NCBI RefSeq assembly: GCF_000368765.1 | Contig: NZ_KB849655.1 | Location: 1,119,399 to 1,183,398 of the forward strand | Reading direction: 5' to 3' | DNA length: 64,000 bases | Origin: Acinetobacter junii CIP 64.5 | Lineage (GTDB): Bacteria > Pseudomonadota > Gammaproteobacteria > Pseudomonadales > Moraxellaceae | In this document: one piece after another, positions 26,861 through 36,408 of the stretch | Numbering within the stretch: position 1 is the stretch's first letter | Layout of the letters: each line of letters starts with the position of its first letter | Notes under the pieces: model-generated | Told to the model about the DNA's origin: nothing | Seen by the model: only the letters and a program-made list of their open reading frames with translations | Databases searched by the model: none | Program-made: the position numbers and the translations under genes

Positions 26861-28576
26861 CTAGATCTTTAAAGATAAATAATCAGCAATTGGTCCAATC
26901 ACCAACACTGGCATAAATTGCAATAGCGTTAAAATCAGCACAATTCCGATTAAAGTCAGCGCAAATGTAGGCGACTCAATCTGTAAAGAACCCTTGGTCT
27001 CATCTGCTTTAGGTTTGGTTGCTAGGCTGACTGCAATTAAAACTGGAATGATCAACACGCTATAACGACCTGCTAATAACGCAACACTGGTACTTAGATT
27101 CCACCATACAGTGTTGTCGGCTAAGCCTTCAAAACCAGAACCATTATTGGCAAATGCAGAAACATATTCATAAAAGACTTGGCTAATACCATGCGATGCA
27201 GGGTTTGAATTTCCTGTTAAAGATGGGAAAGCGATGGCGATTGCAGTCAAACCAAGAATCACCACAGGTTGTATAAGAATGACCAATGCCAATAACTTAA
27301 TTTCAGTGACTTCAATTTTTCGTCCAAATAATTCGGGCGTGCGACCTGTCATCAAACCCGCGATAAATACGGCTAAAAATAGATAGATAAAGAACTGTAA
27401 TAAACCACAACCAATCCCACCCCAAATGGCATTGATTAGCATATTGGATAACTCAACCAAACCCGTTAATGGTGAAGCTGAGTCATGCATCATATTGACC
27501 GAACCATTATTCACCTGTGTGGTTAAACTTCCCCACAATGCAGAGGCTTCAGCTCCAAAACGGACTTCTTTACCTTCCATTAACGCCGTATGTGGGATTA
27601 AAGATGATTTTTCAGCCCATAATGTGAATACAGTGGAAACCAATGACATCAACAACATTGTGCCCAAAATCATCCACATTAATTTTTTGCGTTGGACAAA
27701 GCGACCAAGCATAAATACAACCGACATTGGGATCAGTAAGATCGCAAGCATCTCCAGCACATTGGATAATGGCGTTGGATTTTCTAAAGGGACACTACTG
27801 TTTGGACCATACCAACCACCACCATTACTGCCTAATTGCTTGATCGCCACCATTGGTGCAACAGGTCCAAGAGGAATATGCTGGGTCTGAACTTCAGTAC
27901 TTCGATCTAAAACTTGCGCAGTTGGACCAGCAGAAAGTGTTGATGGCACACCTTGAAAAGTCAGTAATAGAGAAAAAACTAAACCCAAAGGAATAAAGAA
28001 TCGGAACAGTGGTCGGATCATATCCATCCAATAATTTCCAAGATTAATTTGTGACGCATTTTTGGGTTCAATATTTTCCAAAGCTTGATCTTTGGGCTGT
28101 AAAAATAAAGCTCTTAACATGGCTGTTAGTAAAGCCAAACCCATAATTGGAGATAAATATTGCAAACCAACAATCACTGTCATTTGCGACAGATAAGACA
28201 ATTGAGCTTGTCCTGAATAATGCTGCTGATTGGTATTGGTTAGAAATGAAATCGTTGTGTGTACTGCTAAATCCCAATTCATATTTGGAATACGATCTGG
28301 ATTCAACGGTAACCAAGCTTGCGTCATCAAGATCGCTATACTTATACCCAACAACAAAAGATTACTGAGGATAAATGCAGCAAGATATTGTCGCCAATTC
28401 ATACCCACTTGTTTCACGTTCAAAATGGAATAAATTGGTTGTTCGATCCATTTAAAGAAACGATCGCTTTTCATTGGTTGAGCTTGCATCACATCTGCAA
28501 GATAGCGTCCTAATGGATAGGCTAAAATCAATGCAAGGATAAATACGGAAATAAATTCCCACATAGCACATGCCAT
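26861..28576 (-). CDS. kdpA: KdpA, potassium-binding channel subunit
   Basis: A 571-residue inner-membrane protein with about ten helices and the repeated selectivity loops of KdpA, including [30 protein letters not shown] and [10 protein letters not shown]. It is the ion path of the Kdp pump. The first codons (MACAMWEF) have no clear ribosome binding site, and the ATG at 28564 is an alternative. It is the first gene of the operon, and I find no kdpF before it. Direct repeats about 37-81 bases upstream may be the KdpE site. Confidence 0.95.
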   Translation of the reverse strand: MACAMWEFISVFILALILAYPLGRYLADVMQAQPMKSDRFFKWIEQPIYSILNVKQVGMNWRQYLAAFILSNLLLLGISIAILMTQAWLPLNPDRIPNMNWDLAVHTTISFLTNTNQQHYSGQAQLSYLSQMTVIVGLQYLSPIMGLALLTAMLRALFLQPKDQALENIEPKNASQINLGNYWMDMIRPLFRFFIPLGLVFSLLLTFQGVPSTLSAGPTAQVLDRSTEVQTQHIPLGPVAPMVAIKQLGSNGGGWYGPNSSVPLENPTPLSNVLEMLAILLIPMSVVFMLGRFVQRKKLMWMILGTMLLMSLVSTVFTLWAEKSSLIPHTALMEGKEVRFGAEASALWGSLTTQVNNGSVNMMHDSASPLTGLVELSNMLINAIWGGIGCGLLQFFIYLFLAVFIAGLMTGRTPELFGRKIEVTEIKLLALVILIQPVVILGLTAIAIAFPSLTGNSNPASHGISQVFYEYVSAFANNGSGFEGLADNTVWWNLSTSVALLAGRYSVLIIPVLIAVSLATKPKADETKGSLQIESPTFALTLIGIVLILTLLQFMPVLVIGPIADYLSLKI

Positions 28577-29052
28577 TTAAAAAATAAGTCAGCACTAGTA
28601 TGGAAATTGACTGCGTAAATTCTCTATGTTAGAAAAAGTGAACCGCGTAAATTTTCTGTAAAATTTATATGAAAAATTATTTGATCAGAGAAATTGCACA
28701 TATATGACAAATTATGTAGATAGAATCTAATTTTTTACAAAAAATCTTTGACCTAATAAAAATTTTTTTTGCAAAAATGCAATTATTTGAGTACGAAAAT
28801 TCAAACTAATATTTTATATATTTCATCATATTATCAATAAAAACACATATGTATATAATTATTTATAGCATTTTTTTATCCATTTTCATGCAATCATTCG
28901 TACTGGATAGTTCATTTAGAACATTTACTCTTATTCTAATTATGGTATTTTTGTTACATGAAGTTATAGCCAAATACATTTAATAATCAGTTTGGCGTGC
29001 CAATCATAGCTTCTTTACTTAAAAAATCTTGAAATTCAAGGAAAGATTTAAA
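28577..29052. other. Divergent promoter region between kdpA and a FadL-type gene
   Basis: No supported gene is seen. The half near kdpA carries a direct repeat (28613-28625 and 28645-28657). The rest is AT rich. A 31-codon hydrophobic frame at 28888-28983 lacks a ribosome binding site. Confidence 0.5.
28613..28657. promoter_or_regulatory. Direct repeat, candidate KdpE operator
   Basis: GCGTAAATTCTCT (28613-28625) and GCGTAAATTTTCT (28645-28657) match at 12 of 13 bases and are spaced 32 bases apart, about three helical turns. They lie 37-81 bases before kdpA. The regulator is inferred from the operon, not from a known consensus. Confidence 0.45.
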
Positions 29053-30339
29053 ATGAAATTAAAATATCTTAGCACTGCCATGGTCTTAGCGACGCTACCT
29101 GCAACTGGAGCTTTTGCAGCAGCACTGGATCGTTCAGGTCAGTCAATGTCTGCTTTTTTCCAACCAGGTAACTATTTTGAAGCTGGTCTTTCGGTTCTAG
29201 ATGCAGATGTTTCAGGAACAACTAAAGCCAATTACCCGAATGCTGCGCTACCATTACTCTCCAATACTAGTGTTGGTGAAATGGCTGATTCTTATCAGTT
29301 TGCTCATGCAGCACTAAAATTACAACTTGCTGACCAACTTTCATTTGGTTTGATTTATGATCAACCATTTGGAGCAAAAGCAACCTATTCAACTGATACA
29401 GCAAAATTACCTGCTGCGCTTCCTGGTGCCGCTGCTGCACTTCAAGGACAAGGTGCATTTCATAATGGCACTCAAGGAACTTCTGTAGAAGTTGAAACTC
29501 AGAACCTTTCTATGATTCTTGGTTTTCAACCAAATAAAAATTTAAACTTTTATGCTGGTCCAGTCTACCAAACTTTAAAAGGTAATATTCAACTCCGTGG
29601 TACTGCTTACGGTGGTTCTGCAACTTTCGGTGGATATAACGCAGATATCAAAGAAACTGGAGATATCGGTTGGTTAGCTGGTGCTGCATATCAAATTCCA
29701 GAAATTGCATTAAAAGCATCTGTAACCTATCGTTCTGAAATTAAACACTCAACTGATGCAAAAGAAAGTTTTAGCTCTCTTGGATTATTTGCTGGCTTAA
29801 ATGCAATTCCAGCCAAAGAAACAGATATTACAACACCTCAATCTGTTAACCTTGATTTACAAACAGGGATCATGGCGGATACTGTTGCATTCGCAAACGT
29901 ACGCTGGGTGAACTGGAAAGACTTCGCTGTACGCCCTTATAAATTCGGTGTGGCATCAACACAAGCAGCTGTTGTGGCATCAACTGGGAAAAAAGATGGT
30001 TTTGATCTCGTAGCTTATACTGATGATCAATGGTCAGTAACTACTGGTGTTGGACGTAAGCTTAATGAACATTGGGCTGGTAACGTCTCTGTAGGTTGGG
30101 ACTCAGGTGCAGGTAACCCTGTGACCACATTAGGACCAACAGAAGGATATTGGAATGTTGGTTTAGGTATCCAATATAGCCCTGCTCCCAACTACTTTAT
30201 TGCTGGTGGGGTAAAATATTTTTGGTTGGGTGATGCCAAAGCACAATCAGGCTCTCAGTTTAATACACCGAATTATGTTGCTGAATTTGAGAATAATGAT
30301 GCCATCGCTTATGGTATGAAAATTGGTTATAAGTTTTAA
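29053..30339 (+). CDS. FadL-family outer-membrane transporter
   Basis: A 428-residue protein with a signal peptide (cut after TGAFAAA) and the start ALDRSGQSMSAFFQPGNYFE, where SGQSM is a family hallmark. Repeating beta strands end with GMKIGYKF. FadL proteins bring fatty acids or other hydrophobic molecules across the outer membrane. The start at 29053 has AAGGAAAG upstream, and the TTG at 29029 is only the open frame. It is followed by a strong hairpin and is probably single. The hydrophobic substrate is not known. Confidence 0.85.
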   Translation: MKLKYLSTAMVLATLPATGAFAAALDRSGQSMSAFFQPGNYFEAGLSVLDADVSGTTKANYPNAALPLLSNTSVGEMADSYQFAHAALKLQLADQLSFGLIYDQPFGAKATYSTDTAKLPAALPGAAAALQGQGAFHNGTQGTSVEVETQNLSMILGFQPNKNLNFYAGPVYQTLKGNIQLRGTAYGGSATFGGYNADIKETGDIGWLAGAAYQIPEIALKASVTYRSEIKHSTDAKESFSSLGLFAGLNAIPAKETDITTPQSVNLDLQTGIMADTVAFANVRWVNWKDFAVRPYKFGVASTQAAVVASTGKKDGFDLVAYTDDQWSVTTGVGRKLNEHWAGNVSVGWDSGAGNPVTTLGPTEGYWNVGLGIQYSPAPNYFIAGGVKYFWLGDAKAQSGSQFNTPNYVAEFENNDAIAYGMKIGYKF

Positions 30340-30351
30340 TTATTTATTCAA

Positions 30352-30382
30352 GATAAAAGGCGCTATTTAAGCGCCTTTTATC
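30352..30382 (+). terminator. Terminator after the FadL-type gene
   Basis: A 13-bp perfect stem, GATAAAAGGCGCT with AGCGCCTTTTATC, around ATTTA. A T-rich stretch follows, and it also works for the convergent thrH. Confidence 0.8.
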
Positions 30383-30428
30383 TTTTAATTTTCCACAACA
30401 TATTCAAAAGATAGTTGAGGGAAATCGA

Positions 30429-31046
30429 TTATTCAGGGATATTACGTTGTGATACAGAACGAATCGCCTGTTTCAATGCTTCATAACCATGAAGTGGTGG
30501 AAATTGCGGGAATTCAGCAATCACATTTGCTGGTGCATCGAACAGGAAACCGTGATCAGCTTCGCCCAGCATTGTCGTATCATTATAAGAATCACCAGCT
30601 GCAATCACACGGAAATTCAAACCATGTAATGCTTTTACTGCCTGACGCTTTTGATCAGGTTGACGTAATTTATAAGCCGTAATCATGCCATTTTCATCTG
30701 TCTCAAGCTTATGACAGAAAATTGTCGGCCAACCTAACTGCTTCATCAATGGATGTGCAAACTCATAGAATGTATCTGACAGAATAATCAATTGAAAGTG
30801 TGTGCGTACCCATTCAACGAACTCTTTTGCACCTTCAAAAGGTCCCATGTCTGCGATCACTTCTTGAATATCATTTAATCCTAAACCGTGCTCTCTTAGG
30901 ATGTTTAAACGTTGAGTCATTAAGACATCGTAATCTGGAATATCACGTGTGGTCGCCTCGAGCTCTTTAATCCCTGTTTTTTTTGCAAAATTAATCCAGA
31001 TTTCCGGAACTAACACCCCTTCAAGATCTAGGCATACGATTTCCAT
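30429..31046 (-). CDS. thrH: ThrH, phosphoserine phosphatase / homoserine phosphotransferase
   Basis: A 205-residue HAD-fold phosphatase. Motif I is VCLDLEGVLVPEIW with the nucleophile aspartate (D7), motif II is ILSDTFYEF and motif III/IV is AAGDSYNDTTMLGEAD. The DLEGVLVPEIW variant is characteristic of ThrH, which makes serine from phosphoserine and can transfer phosphate to homoserine. The start at 31046 has GGAAG 6 bases upstream, and a TTG frame extension is rejected. It is normal in length and divergent from cysH. Confidence 0.9.
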   Translation of the reverse strand: MEIVCLDLEGVLVPEIWINFAKKTGIKELEATTRDIPDYDVLMTQRLNILREHGLGLNDIQEVIADMGPFEGAKEFVEWVRTHFQLIILSDTFYEFAHPLMKQLGWPTIFCHKLETDENGMITAYKLRQPDQKRQAVKALHGLNFRVIAAGDSYNDTTMLGEADHGFLFDAPANVIAEFPQFPPLHGYEALKQAIRSVSQRNIPE

Positions 31047-31217
31047 GAATGCTTCCAATGTTGGTTAAAAATTGCTGTATCATACCATTAACATTTTCAC
31101 TTTTGCGCTGTTGTTGAAGAAAACGATTTTATTCTGCAAGATTAAAGTCGAAAGCAAGCAAACGGTTTTGCTTATAATGATTTACAATTGTGCCCAAGCC
31201 TATCGCCAGGAACATTC

Positions 31218-31949
31218 ATGACTGTTATTCCGACTATTGACCATGTAGATGCGCTCGCTGCTGAATATGCAGATAAATCACCAAGAGAAATTTTAGAATT
31301 AGCCTTGAGTCAAGAAGGTGAAATTGCTATTTCATTTTCAGGTGCAGAAGATGTGGTTCTCATTGACATCGCATCTCGAATTGGCAAACCTTTTCGTGTT
31401 TTCAGTTTAGATACGGGCCGTTTGCACGCAGAGACCTACCAATTCATCGAAACAGTCCGTAAACACTATAATATCAATATTGAAATTTGTTTTCCCGAAT
31501 CTGCTGCAGTGCAACAATTGGTCAATGAAAAAGGGCTATTTAGTTTTTTTGAAGATGGTCATCAAGAATGCTGCGGTGTACGCAAGGTACAACCTCTACG
31601 CAAAAAATTAGCGACTTTAGATGGTTGGATTACAGGGCAGCGTAAAGATCAAAGCCCGACACGTAGTGATGTACCTGTAGTTCAAGCTGACGTTGGGTTC
31701 TCAGGTGAAGGTAAACAACTTATCAAATATAACCCACTTGCAAACTGGTCAAGTGCCGATGTGTGGAGTTATATCCGCATGATGGAAATTCCATACAACC
31801 CACTACATGAACGTGGTTTTATTTCCATCGGTTGTGAGCCATGCACACGCGCAGTTCTCCCGAACCAACACGAACGTGAAGGTCGTTGGTGGTGGGAAGA
31901 AGCGACCCACAAAGAATGCGGGCTTCATGCTGGCAATCTTAAAAAATAA
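31218..31949 (+). CDS. cysH: CysH, assimilatory APS reductase (iron-sulfur type)
   Basis: A 243-residue protein with the PAPS reductase fold: [22 protein letters not shown] and the catalytic ECGLH near the end (C234). It has the paired cysteines ECCGVRK (C118, C119) and GCEPC (C206, C209) that bind a [4Fe-4S] cluster, as in APS reductases of pseudomonads and relatives. The enzyme therefore probably uses adenylyl sulfate rather than PAPS and yields sulfite for cysteine synthesis. The start at 31218 has CCAGGAAC about 7 bases upstream. Its partner ATP sulfurylase is not in the window. Confidence 0.93.
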   Translation: MTVIPTIDHVDALAAEYADKSPREILELALSQEGEIAISFSGAEDVVLIDIASRIGKPFRVFSLDTGRLHAETYQFIETVRKHYNINIEICFPESAAVQQLVNEKGLFSFFEDGHQECCGVRKVQPLRKKLATLDGWITGQRKDQSPTRSDVPVVQADVGFSGEGKQLIKYNPLANWSSADVWSYIRMMEIPYNPLHERGFISIGCEPCTRAVLPNQHEREGRWWWEEATHKECGLHAGNLKK

Positions 31950-31970
31950 AAAATCACGAGATTAATAACT

Positions 31971-32000
31971 AAAACCACTGATTCATCAGTGGTTTTATTT
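31971..32000 (+). terminator. Terminator after cysH
   Basis: AAAACCACTGAT (31971-31982) pairs with ATCAGTGGTTTT (31985-31996), followed by a T-rich tract. Confidence 0.85.
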
Positions 32001-32132
32001 TTATTGACTACTGTGTACAAAGTCATATTTTAACCAGAACAAACCGTATATACTTAGTTTGGCGGTTCAATAATTCTAATTAAGAGCTCCAAGAGTATCT
32101 TAGAAAAAATGCAATGAGAGGCTATATCTGCT

Positions 32133-33518
32133 ATGCGCCCATTACACCCTATTGATTTCATTTTTCTATCTCTAGAAAAACGACAACAGCCAATGCATGT
32201 TGGCGGTCTTTTTCTATTTGAGATTCCAGAAAATGCGTCACCCACTTTTGTACATGACTTAGTTCAAGATATTCGTCAATCCAAAAGCATTCCTGTGCCA
32301 CCGTTCAATAATCAGCTCAATGGTCTTTTTTGGGGAGAAGATCCAGAGTTTGATATTGACCACCATTTCCGCCATATCGCCCTACCCAACCCTGGCCGTA
32401 TTCGTGAATTACTAGTTTATATTTCACAACAGCATAGCTCATTGATTGATCGCGCTAAGCCACTTTGGACATGTGATATTATTGAAGGCATTGAAGGCAA
32501 TCGCTTTGCAATGTATTTCAAAATCCACCATGCGATGGTCGATGGCGTAGCGGGTATGCGTCTAATTGAAAAATCATTATCTAAAGATCCAAATGAAAAG
32601 CATGTAGTGCCTTTGTGGTGTGTTGAGGGTAAACGTGCAAAACGTTTAAAAGCACCAAAACCACCATCTGTTAGTAAAATTAAAGGCATTATGGATGGTA
32701 TCAAGTCACAACTTGAAGTAACGCCGAAAGTCATGCAAGAGCTTTCACAAACCATCTTCAAAGAAATTGGTAAAAATCCAGATTACGTTTCAACATTCCA
32801 AGCACCACCTTCGATTTTAAACCAACGTGTCAGTTCTTCACGTCGTTTTGCAGCTCAATCTTTTGAGCTTGATCGTTTCCGTAATATTGCTAAATCATTG
32901 GGTGTGACGATCAATGACGTAGTATTAGCAGTCTGTGCTGGAGCTTTACGTGAATATCTGATTAGCCATGAAAGCTTACCGAAGAAACCGCTTATCGCAA
33001 TGGTTCCTGCCTCACTGCGTACAGATGATTCTGATATAAGTAACCGCATCACCATGATTTTGGCAAACCTAGCTACACACATTGAAGATCCAATCGAGCG
33101 TCTACAAATCATTCGTCGTAGCGTGCAAAACTCTAAACAACGTTTTAGCCGTATGACTGCTAATGAAATTTTGAATTATAGTGCACTGGTATATGGTCCT
33201 GCAGGACTCAATATTGTTTCGGGTATGTTGCCAAAACGCCAAGCATTTAACCTTGTGATTTCCAATGTACCTGGTCCACGTGAACCATTGTATTGGAATG
33301 GAGCGAAACTTGATGCACTTTATCCAGCATCAATTGTGATGGATGGTCAGGCGTTAAATATCACAATGACCAGTTATTTAGATAAATTAGAAGTAGGGTT
33401 GACCGCTTGTCGTAATGCGTTACCAAAAATGCAAAATCTACTCACGCATTTAGAAGATGAAATTCAACGCTTTGAAGCTGCAATTTTGAGTTTGCCTAAA
33501 CAGGCAGCTGAAGGATAA
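32133..33518 (+). CDS. atfA: Wax ester synthase / acyl-CoA:diacylglycerol acyltransferase
   Basis: A 461-residue WS/DGAT enzyme, very like the A. baylyi wax-dgaT (AtfA) protein I recall. The active site HHAMVDG is at 132-138, and the C-terminal motifs NVPGPREPLYWNGA and VMDGQALNIT are present. It joins acyl-CoA to long alcohols or diacylglycerol, making storage waxes and triglycerides. The strong conservation from the first residue (MRPLHPIDFIFLSLEK) fixes the start. The last 15 residues vary most. It is not in an evident operon; a hairpin follows it. Confidence 0.95.
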   Translation: MRPLHPIDFIFLSLEKRQQPMHVGGLFLFEIPENASPTFVHDLVQDIRQSKSIPVPPFNNQLNGLFWGEDPEFDIDHHFRHIALPNPGRIRELLVYISQQHSSLIDRAKPLWTCDIIEGIEGNRFAMYFKIHHAMVDGVAGMRLIEKSLSKDPNEKHVVPLWCVEGKRAKRLKAPKPPSVSKIKGIMDGIKSQLEVTPKVMQELSQTIFKEIGKNPDYVSTFQAPPSILNQRVSSSRRFAAQSFELDRFRNIAKSLGVTINDVVLAVCAGALREYLISHESLPKKPLIAMVPASLRTDDSDISNRITMILANLATHIEDPIERLQIIRRSVQNSKQRFSRMTANEILNYSALVYGPAGLNIVSGMLPKRQAFNLVISNVPGPREPLYWNGAKLDALYPASIVMDGQALNITMTSYLDKLEVGLTACRNALPKMQNLLTHLEDEIQRFEAAILSLPKQAAEG

Positions 33519-33522
33519 ACCT

Positions 33523-33560
33523 GAAAAAAATTAAGGGGCTTTAAATTGCCCCTTATTTTT
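33523..33560. terminator. Bidirectional terminator after the wax synthase gene
   Basis: AAGGGGC (33533-33539) pairs with GCCCCTT (33548-33554). An A run before and T run after suit both the wax synthase gene and the convergent PA1571-like gene. Confidence 0.85.
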
Positions 33561-33726
33561 TAATCGTTCTGCAACGCTGTAAAAGCTGATGGCAGGCTGA
33601 TCGAATCATCGCAGTTGTGATCTGCACTTCTTTACCTTGGCTATCCACCATGTAACATGTATTAACTGGGTTACTGTCCAAAACATGTTTAAAACCGTGG
33701 TTCACTAATCTTTCACTTACATTCAT
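33553..33726 (-). CDS. Small PA1571-family-like protein
   Basis: A 57-residue protein, MNVSERLVNHGF at the start, ending in VDSQGKEVQITTAMIRSACHQLLQRCR. The pattern (G/N-x-x-V-D-x-x-G-x-E-V-x-I-T-x-x-M-I-x-x-A-C) resembles the PA1571 family of small proteins, whose role is unknown. GAGGT lies 9 bases before the ATG at 33726. An ATG 5 codons upstream is less well placed. It is convergent with the wax synthase gene. Confidence 0.65.
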   Translation of the reverse strand: MNVSERLVNHGFKHVLDSNPVNTCYMVDSQGKEVQITTAMIRSACHQLLQRCRTIKK

Positions 33727-33826
33727 AATTATAGACCTCATTATTGTTGGCTAAGACATCCGAAGATGCCTATGGCTAATCTTATGGTTCTAGTATTTAA
33801 AATTCGTGATAGAAAGTAAAATTTCA

Positions 33827-33861
33827 GTTGTAACAAGGATTAAGCGAAATCTTGTTACAAC
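33827..33861 (-). terminator. Hairpin after rng, end of the mre cluster
   Basis: GTTGTAACAAG (33827-33837) and CTTGTTACAAC (33851-33861) are perfect 11-bp arms immediately past the rng stop. Confidence 0.7.
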
Positions 33862-33862
33862 T

Positions 33863-35317
33863 TTAGCTTAAAATGATATCGTATTGCTCTTGCGTATATA
33901 AATTTTCAACTTGGAATTTTATGACGCGGTTCACAAAATGCTCTAAATCCGCGACGGCTGGGGCTTCTGCTGTTAAAAGTCGGTCAATTACTGCTGGATG
34001 CGCAACAACAGTAAAGCCACTCTTCGAATCAAAAGCACGTGCATAGCGCAGAATTTCTCGAAATATTTCGTAACACACTGTCTCTGCTGTTTTCACATAT
34101 CCACGCCCCTGACAAGTTGGGCAGGATTCACAAAGCAAATGTTCTAAAGACTCGCGTGTTCTTTTACGCGTCATTTCAACCAAACCAAGCTCAGAAACCT
34201 GAGTAATTTTGGTTTTAGCATGGTCGCGCTCTAGCATTTTCTCAAACTGTCGCATGACTTCGGCACGATGCTCGGCTTCTTGCATGTCAATAAAATCAAT
34301 AATGATGATACCACCCAGATTACGCAAACGAAGTTGGCGTGCGATTACCTGTGTTGCTTCCATATTGGTTTTAAATACAGTGTCTTCTAAACTACGACCA
34401 CCCACATACGACCCAGTATTTACATCGATCGTGGTCATCGCTTCCGTCTGGTCAATCATCAAATAACCACCAGACTTCAATGCGACGCGCGTCTGTAATG
34501 CTTTTTGGATGTCTTCTTCAACGTTATATAAATCAAATAACGGTTTTTCACCAGGATAATGGATTAAGCGGTTTTCAATAGAAGGCACAAACTCATGGAC
34601 AAATTCACTCAATTTGCCATGAATTTCCCGTGAATCGACATATATCTTGGCAGTTTCATCGCTAGCTAAATCACGAACAATACGTTGAGGTAGAGGTAGT
34701 TCTTCGAATATCAGCTCTGGTGTAGAAACTTCTTTTTGTTTGCGTTGAATAAATTCCCATAATTTACTCAGATAACACATATCTTGAGCAATCGAAGCTT
34801 CATCCACGCCTTCAGCTGCAGTTCGTACAATCACGCTACCAGGTAGTTTATGTTCAGTCTGAATATGCTCAATAATACCGCGTAAACGATCACGCTCTTC
34901 TTCTTGTTCAATACGTTGCGATACACCAATATGATTCCCATATGGCATCAAAACCAAATAACGAGAAGGTATTGAAAGATCAGTGCTCAGGCGCGCGCCT
35001 TTAGTCCCCAACATATCTTTCATTACTTGAACAGTAAGAGTCTGTCCAGGATGCAATAGCTCGAAAACATTTGGCGTAGGCTGTGAACGCGGCCAAACCA
35101 TGTCGTTGATATGTAGAAATGCTGTACGAGATAAACCAATATCCACAAAAGCAGCTTGCATGCCTGGTAACACACGCACAACTTTACCTTTATAGATATT
35201 CCCCACGAGACCACGTTTCACAGTACGTTCGACAAATAACTCGTTTACTGTACCGTTTTCAATTAAAGCTACACGACATTCCATCGGCGTAACATTAATC
35301 AGCAATTCTTCTGCCAT
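33863..35317 (-). CDS. rng: Ribonuclease G
   Basis: A 484-residue RNase E/G family endonuclease without the long C-terminal scaffold, so RNase G. It has an S1-type RNA-binding region (NIYKGKVVRVLPGMQAAFVDIG), the catalytic DVNTG and DFIDM aspartates, and a zinc link CPTC near residue 410. It processes 16S rRNA 5' ends and turns over some mRNAs. It follows maf with a 45-base gap on the same strand and is probably cotranscribed with mreBCD, a common bacterial order. The start at 35317 is an ATG preceded by GAGTTG; a TTG lies two codons before it. Confidence 0.93.
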   Translation of the reverse strand: MAEELLINVTPMECRVALIENGTVNELFVERTVKRGLVGNIYKGKVVRVLPGMQAAFVDIGLSRTAFLHINDMVWPRSQPTPNVFELLHPGQTLTVQVMKDMLGTKGARLSTDLSIPSRYLVLMPYGNHIGVSQRIEQEEERDRLRGIIEHIQTEHKLPGSVIVRTAAEGVDEASIAQDMCYLSKLWEFIQRKQKEVSTPELIFEELPLPQRIVRDLASDETAKIYVDSREIHGKLSEFVHEFVPSIENRLIHYPGEKPLFDLYNVEEDIQKALQTRVALKSGGYLMIDQTEAMTTIDVNTGSYVGGRSLEDTVFKTNMEATQVIARQLRLRNLGGIIIIDFIDMQEAEHRAEVMRQFEKMLERDHAKTKITQVSELGLVEMTRKRTRESLEHLLCESCPTCQGRGYVKTAETVCYEIFREILRYARAFDSKSGFTVVAHPAVIDRLLTAEAPAVADLEHFVNRVIKFQVENLYTQEQYDIILS

Positions 35318-35362
35318 AACCAACTCAAAACTTTTATAAAAATTCTTATACCCGAAAGTGTA

Positions 35363-35929
35363 TTAGCCAAATGCCTTAACGCTTTCTAATAACTGTGCTG
35401 TCTCATGTAAAGGCAAACCCACAACATTGCTATAACTTCCTCTTATTTGAGGAATAAATCGCGCAGCAATACCTTGAATAGCATATGCCCCTGCTTTACC
35501 TATAGGTTCACCCGTGTCCCAATACGCTTCCATTGCGCTTGAGCTAAGCTGCATAAACTCAACCTGAGTACGTACCACATCACTTAACATTTTAGATCGA
35601 GATGCAACACATATGCCTGAATATACGTCATGCCATTGACCTGATAACTGAGTCCAAATCTCAAAAGCATGCTGTTTTGAATCAGGCTTACCAATAATTT
35701 TACCTGCAAAACTCAAACTGGTATCAGCAGCGATCACAATTGCATCAGGATACAGAGTTAAAACAGCTTGGGCTTTTTCACGAGCCAAGCGTTCAACATA
35801 ACACTTAACGCTTTCATCAGGATAAACCGTCTCATCCACATCAGGACTATGAACCTTAAAGTCCAAGCCCAGTTGTGTTAACAGCTCCTGCCGTCGAGGC
35901 GAGCTTGACGCAAGAATTATATTCGCCAT
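35363..35929 (-). CDS. maf: Maf-family nucleotide pyrophosphatase
   Basis: A 188-residue Maf protein. Marks are the start ILASSSPRRQELL, the PDVDE motif, ADTSLSFAGKIIGKP and the conserved YSNVVGLPLHE end. Its pattern fits the dTTP/UTP pyrophosphatase (YhdE) branch, which cleans modified nucleotides and affects septation. It overlaps the mreD end by 13 bases and precedes rng, placing it in the cell-shape operon. No clear ribosome binding site is seen, so it probably relies on translational coupling with mreD. Confidence 0.9.
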   Translation of the reverse strand: MANIILASSSPRRQELLTQLGLDFKVHSPDVDETVYPDESVKCYVERLAREKAQAVLTLYPDAIVIAADTSLSFAGKIIGKPDSKQHAFEIWTQLSGQWHDVYSGICVASRSKMLSDVVRTQVEFMQLSSSAMEAYWDTGEPIGKAGAYAIQGIAARFIPQIRGSYSNVVGLPLHETAQLLESVKAFG

Positions 35930-36408
35930 TTATGTAAACAGTAATATACAACAGGCCATGTCAAAGTTGTCGTCAAAATAGGTTGCCAATGACGAGCAAT
36001 TGAGAAATGAGTACCTGAAATAGTCTGACTAATCCATAAAAACAACAAATGCGCGATAATCGCAAGTATCGCAATTACCCATGAATTGCCAAAAGTGAGA
36101 ATACGTCTTTCGCGAATAAAATAACGTGTTCCAAACGTAATGAACACAAAACTAAGTGCGTTCAATCCCAGTGGTGCATCGAGCAATAGATCAGTAAAAA
36201 TCCCCATTGCAAACGCAAACCACACTCCACACCATACAGGCTGATAAAGAATCCAAAACAACATGATCATCATCATGATTGGCGGGCGCCAACCCGCTGC
36301 TTCATATGAAATTGGATAGATGAGCAGTACTGAACCAATCAAAATCGAAATAATGATCATCCAAAGAGGATCTTTACGTTTCTCATAATTTAGTCTAGCG
36401 ATCGGCAT
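35917..36408 (-). CDS. mreD: MreD, rod-shape membrane protein
   Basis: A 163-residue inner-membrane protein with about five hydrophobic helices, matching MreD in size and in its place after mreC. The segment FTDLLLDAPLGLNALSF is the family's recognisable loop. MreD helps anchor the elongasome with MreB and MreC. The start at 36408 has GGAGCAACCTT directly before it. It overlaps mreC by 14 and maf by 13 bases. Confidence 0.9.
   Translation of the reverse strand: MPIARLNYEKRKDPLWMIIISILIGSVLLIYPISYEAAGWRPPIMMMIMLFWILYQPVWCGVWFAFAMGIFTDLLLDAPLGLNALSFVFITFGTRYFIRERRILTFGNSWVIAILAIIAHLLFLWISQTISGTHFSIARHWQPILTTTLTWPVVYYCLHKWRI

Noticed and set aside
28577..28700. Possible kdpF before kdpA
   Set aside because: I looked for a small hydrophobic frame on the minus strand here and found none.
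28888..28983. 31-codon hydrophobic frame upstream of the FadL-type gene
   Set aside because: It could be a small membrane peptide, but no ribosome binding site is present and the DNA is AT rich, where such frames are common.
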